From positions 236,248-300,247 of the forward strand of contig NZ_JAJQQP010000010.1 of NCBI RefSeq assembly GCF_028994805.1: a DNA stretch of 64,000 nt, in the 5' to 3' direction. The DNA comes from Promicromonospora iranensis (GTDB lineage: Bacteria; Actinomycetota; Actinomycetes; Actinomycetales; Cellulomonadaceae). The number at the start of each line of letters is the position of its first letter. Positions within the stretch are counted from its first letter, which is position 1. Shown one piece after another: positions 62,955-64,000 of the stretch. Both the position numbers and the translations under genes were made by a program. The notes under the pieces were generated by a model. That model had not been told where the DNA came from and searched no databases. It saw nothing but the letters and a program-made list of their open reading frames with translations.

Positions 62955-64000
62955 TCAGGGCACATGCGCCCAGGCGAGATCGGGCCGAGACCGCCGCTGA
63001 CGTCGGTGCCTGGGCCGGTCCTGCCCGCGGCGCCCGGGTGGGCGGTAGGCGATCGCTCCTCGGTCGGGGCGGGTGTGGCAGCCGATCGAGTAGCGGCTGC
63101 GTGGGATGCGTCCGCTCGGGTTGCCCATACCGACGGCCGGGGTCCACGCCGGTATCGATTGCCCGGCTCGGTCCTGAGCCTCGACCGGTCCGGGATCAGC
63201 TGGCCGCAGTGCGGGCGTGTGCTCGCGCCCCGCGGCCATGGCCGGCTCTGATGATGCGGGCGTGCCGGAGACGGACGTGTGCCCCGGTGCGGCGTCGCGG
63301 ACCAGCTCTGGTGGTGCGGGCGTGACGGAGATGGGCCGTTGCCCTGGTGCAGGGTCGCGGACCGGTCGTGGCGGCTCGGGCGCGACGAAGACGGACGTGT
63401 GCCCGGTGGGCGTGGTGGTCTCCACGCCGTGCCGGCCATTGATCTCGGTGGCCTTCTGCCGCCAGCCCGGTGCCTGCTTCGCATGATTACACCGCACGCA
63501 CAGGCCCTGCCCGTTGTCCAGGCTGGTCGCACCACCCTCGGCGTGCGGGGTCACATGGTCGATGTGCCGCACCGGTGCGTCGCACCACGACGTGGCACAA
63601 ATGCCCTGCTCCCGCGCCCGCAACAGATCCGCTAGCCCCGGTGGGTGGAACCGTGCCTTCGACGTCGTGGCCAATAGCCGACCGTTCGGGTCGACGTAGA
63701 TCGCTCGCAGCCACGCCGCACCGGCGTCGATCCCCTGCGCGGCCAGGTTCCGGGCCACCGGCCCCGGGACGACACCCGCGCCCCCGGACATGCCCTCCAC
63801 GACCACACCGGGCTGGTCACCACCGGTCAGCAGCGTCCGGTCAGAGACCAGCAGATTGATCGCGACCGGCACCTCGTCAGCATGACCCGGCTCACGGCCG
63901 GTGACGCGCTCGATCAGGGTGTCAGCCATGATCTGCCCCGCACCACGCTCGTCACCCGCTGCTCTGGCTGCCTCCGCGTGCTTCTTCAGCTGCGCGTACG
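62955..64000 (-). CDS. DUF222/HNH endonuclease-like protein (5' end outside window)
   Basis: The last 348 codons of a protein of the 13E12-repeat/DUF222 kind. The DUF222 C-terminal part has IYVDPNGRLLATTSKARFHPPGLADLL; the HNH finger is CATSWCDAPVRHIDHVTPHAEGGATSLDNGQGLCVRCNHAKQ. After it comes a low-complexity tail with three 20-residue repeats. The start lies beyond 64000. Such genes are numerous in actinobacteria, with unclear function. Confidence 0.88.
   Translation of the reverse strand, partial: YAQLKKHAEAARAAGDERGAGQIMADTLIERVTGREPGHADEVPVAINLLVSDRTLLTGGDQPGVVVEGMSGGAGVVPGPVARNLAAQGIDAGAAWLRAIYVDPNGRLLATTSKARFHPPGLADLLRAREQGICATSWCDAPVRHIDHVTPHAEGGATSLDNGQGLCVRCNHAKQAPGWRQKATEINGRHGVETTTPTGHTSVFVAPEPPRPVRDPAPGQRPISVTPAPPELVRDAAPGHTSVSGTPASSEPAMAAGREHTPALRPADPGPVEAQDRAGQSIPAWTPAVGMGNPSGRIPRSRYSIGCHTRPDRGAIAYRPPGRRGQDRPRHRRQRRSRPDLAWAHVP
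63225..63404 (-). repeat. 60-bp tandem repeat inside the HNH gene
   Basis: Three 60-bp units encode 20-residue segments beginning GHTSVFVAPEPP, GQRPISVTPAPP and GHTSVSGTPASS. The outer units share exact 14-bp pieces (acggacgtgtgccc at 63271 and 63391). The repeat lies just after the HNH domain and probably varies in copy number. Confidence 0.8.

Noticed and set aside
63225..63404. CRISPR-like array from regular 60-bp periodicity
   Set aside because: The periodic units are in frame within a coding sequence, are adjacent without unique spacers, and no cas gene is present.
62955..64000. Group II intron or mobile homing endonuclease from the HNH motif
   Set aside because: The context is the common DUF222/HNH protein of actinobacteria, with no reverse transcriptase, intron ends or intein motifs.

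Overview
The window is chromosomal DNA from a high-GC Gram-positive actinobacterium. The evidence is very GC-rich third codon positions on every gene, frequent GTG starts, many apparently leaderless genes, and actinobacterial families such as DUF3039, DUF2017, DUF3054, DUF4349, DUF222/HNH and a DUF485-acetate symporter pair. The sugar and chitin gene content and the gene order suggest a Micrococcales-type soil organism, perhaps near Promicromonosporaceae or Cellulomonadaceae; that placement is inference. Genes are packed tightly, often with 1-8 bp stop/start overlaps. I see no phage, insertion sequence, CRISPR array or replication origin.

Layout. 1-5 kb: 3' part missing of tex (minus), a lipoprotein serpin, an oxalate/formate-type MFS transporter with a 49-residue partner, and a secreted four-cysteine protein resembling I36 peptidase inhibitors. 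5-11.4 kb: two divergent regulators of one architecture, then divergent fdhD and an FdhF/YdeP-type molybdoenzyme, then trmB. 11.5-15.2 kb: a small ribbon-helix-helix-like protein and two TetR modules, each divergent from its probable target (an alpha/beta hydrolase and a zinc alcohol dehydrogenase), with clear operator palindromes. 15.2-20.3 kb: a 1306-residue secreted phosphoesterase with three tandem repeats, translationally coupled to a HupE-like membrane protein. 20.5-27 kb: two tRNA-Lys, a GroES-like protein divergent from a peroxiredoxin overlapping an acyl-CoA dehydrogenase, tRNA-Leu, thioredoxin, a NUDIX-like protein, a membrane protein and an ABC-F ATPase.

27-34.5 kb is a monocarboxylate transport locus: a DUF485/acetate symporter pair faces a second small-subunit/symporter pair that is fused by overlaps to a LytS-type kinase and a LytTR response regulator. 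A CRP/GlxR-like site lies in the divergent gap. 34.6-42.6 kb is conserved housekeeping on the minus strand: DUF3039-helicase, pncB, clpS-DUF2017, murI-MBL-rph-rdgB. An orphan AAA+ ATPase follows on the plus strand.

44-50.4 kb is an amino-sugar uptake and catabolism operon (ROK repressor, binding protein, two permeases, ROK kinase, nagB) without its own ABC ATPase or nagA. 50.7-53.7 kb: a DUF4349 lipoprotein, then an MFS pump and its MerR regulator. 53.7-58.8 kb: a GH20 hexosaminidase, N-acyl-D-amino-acid deacylase, D-amino-acid dehydratase-like enzyme and RidA in one transcription unit, which reads as a salvage path for wall-derived amino sugars and D-amino acids. 58.8-64 kb: a secreted TAP-like peptidase, a propionyl-CoA synthetase-type enzyme, a broken aminoglycoside-phosphotransferase-like gene with an exact 11-bp frameshifting duplication, and the 3' part of a DUF222/HNH gene with a 60-bp tandem repeat.

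A feature running through the whole window is the leaderless start signature: TANNNT followed by exactly 6 or 7 nt and then the start codon. It occurs at 17 genes and helps decide several starts.
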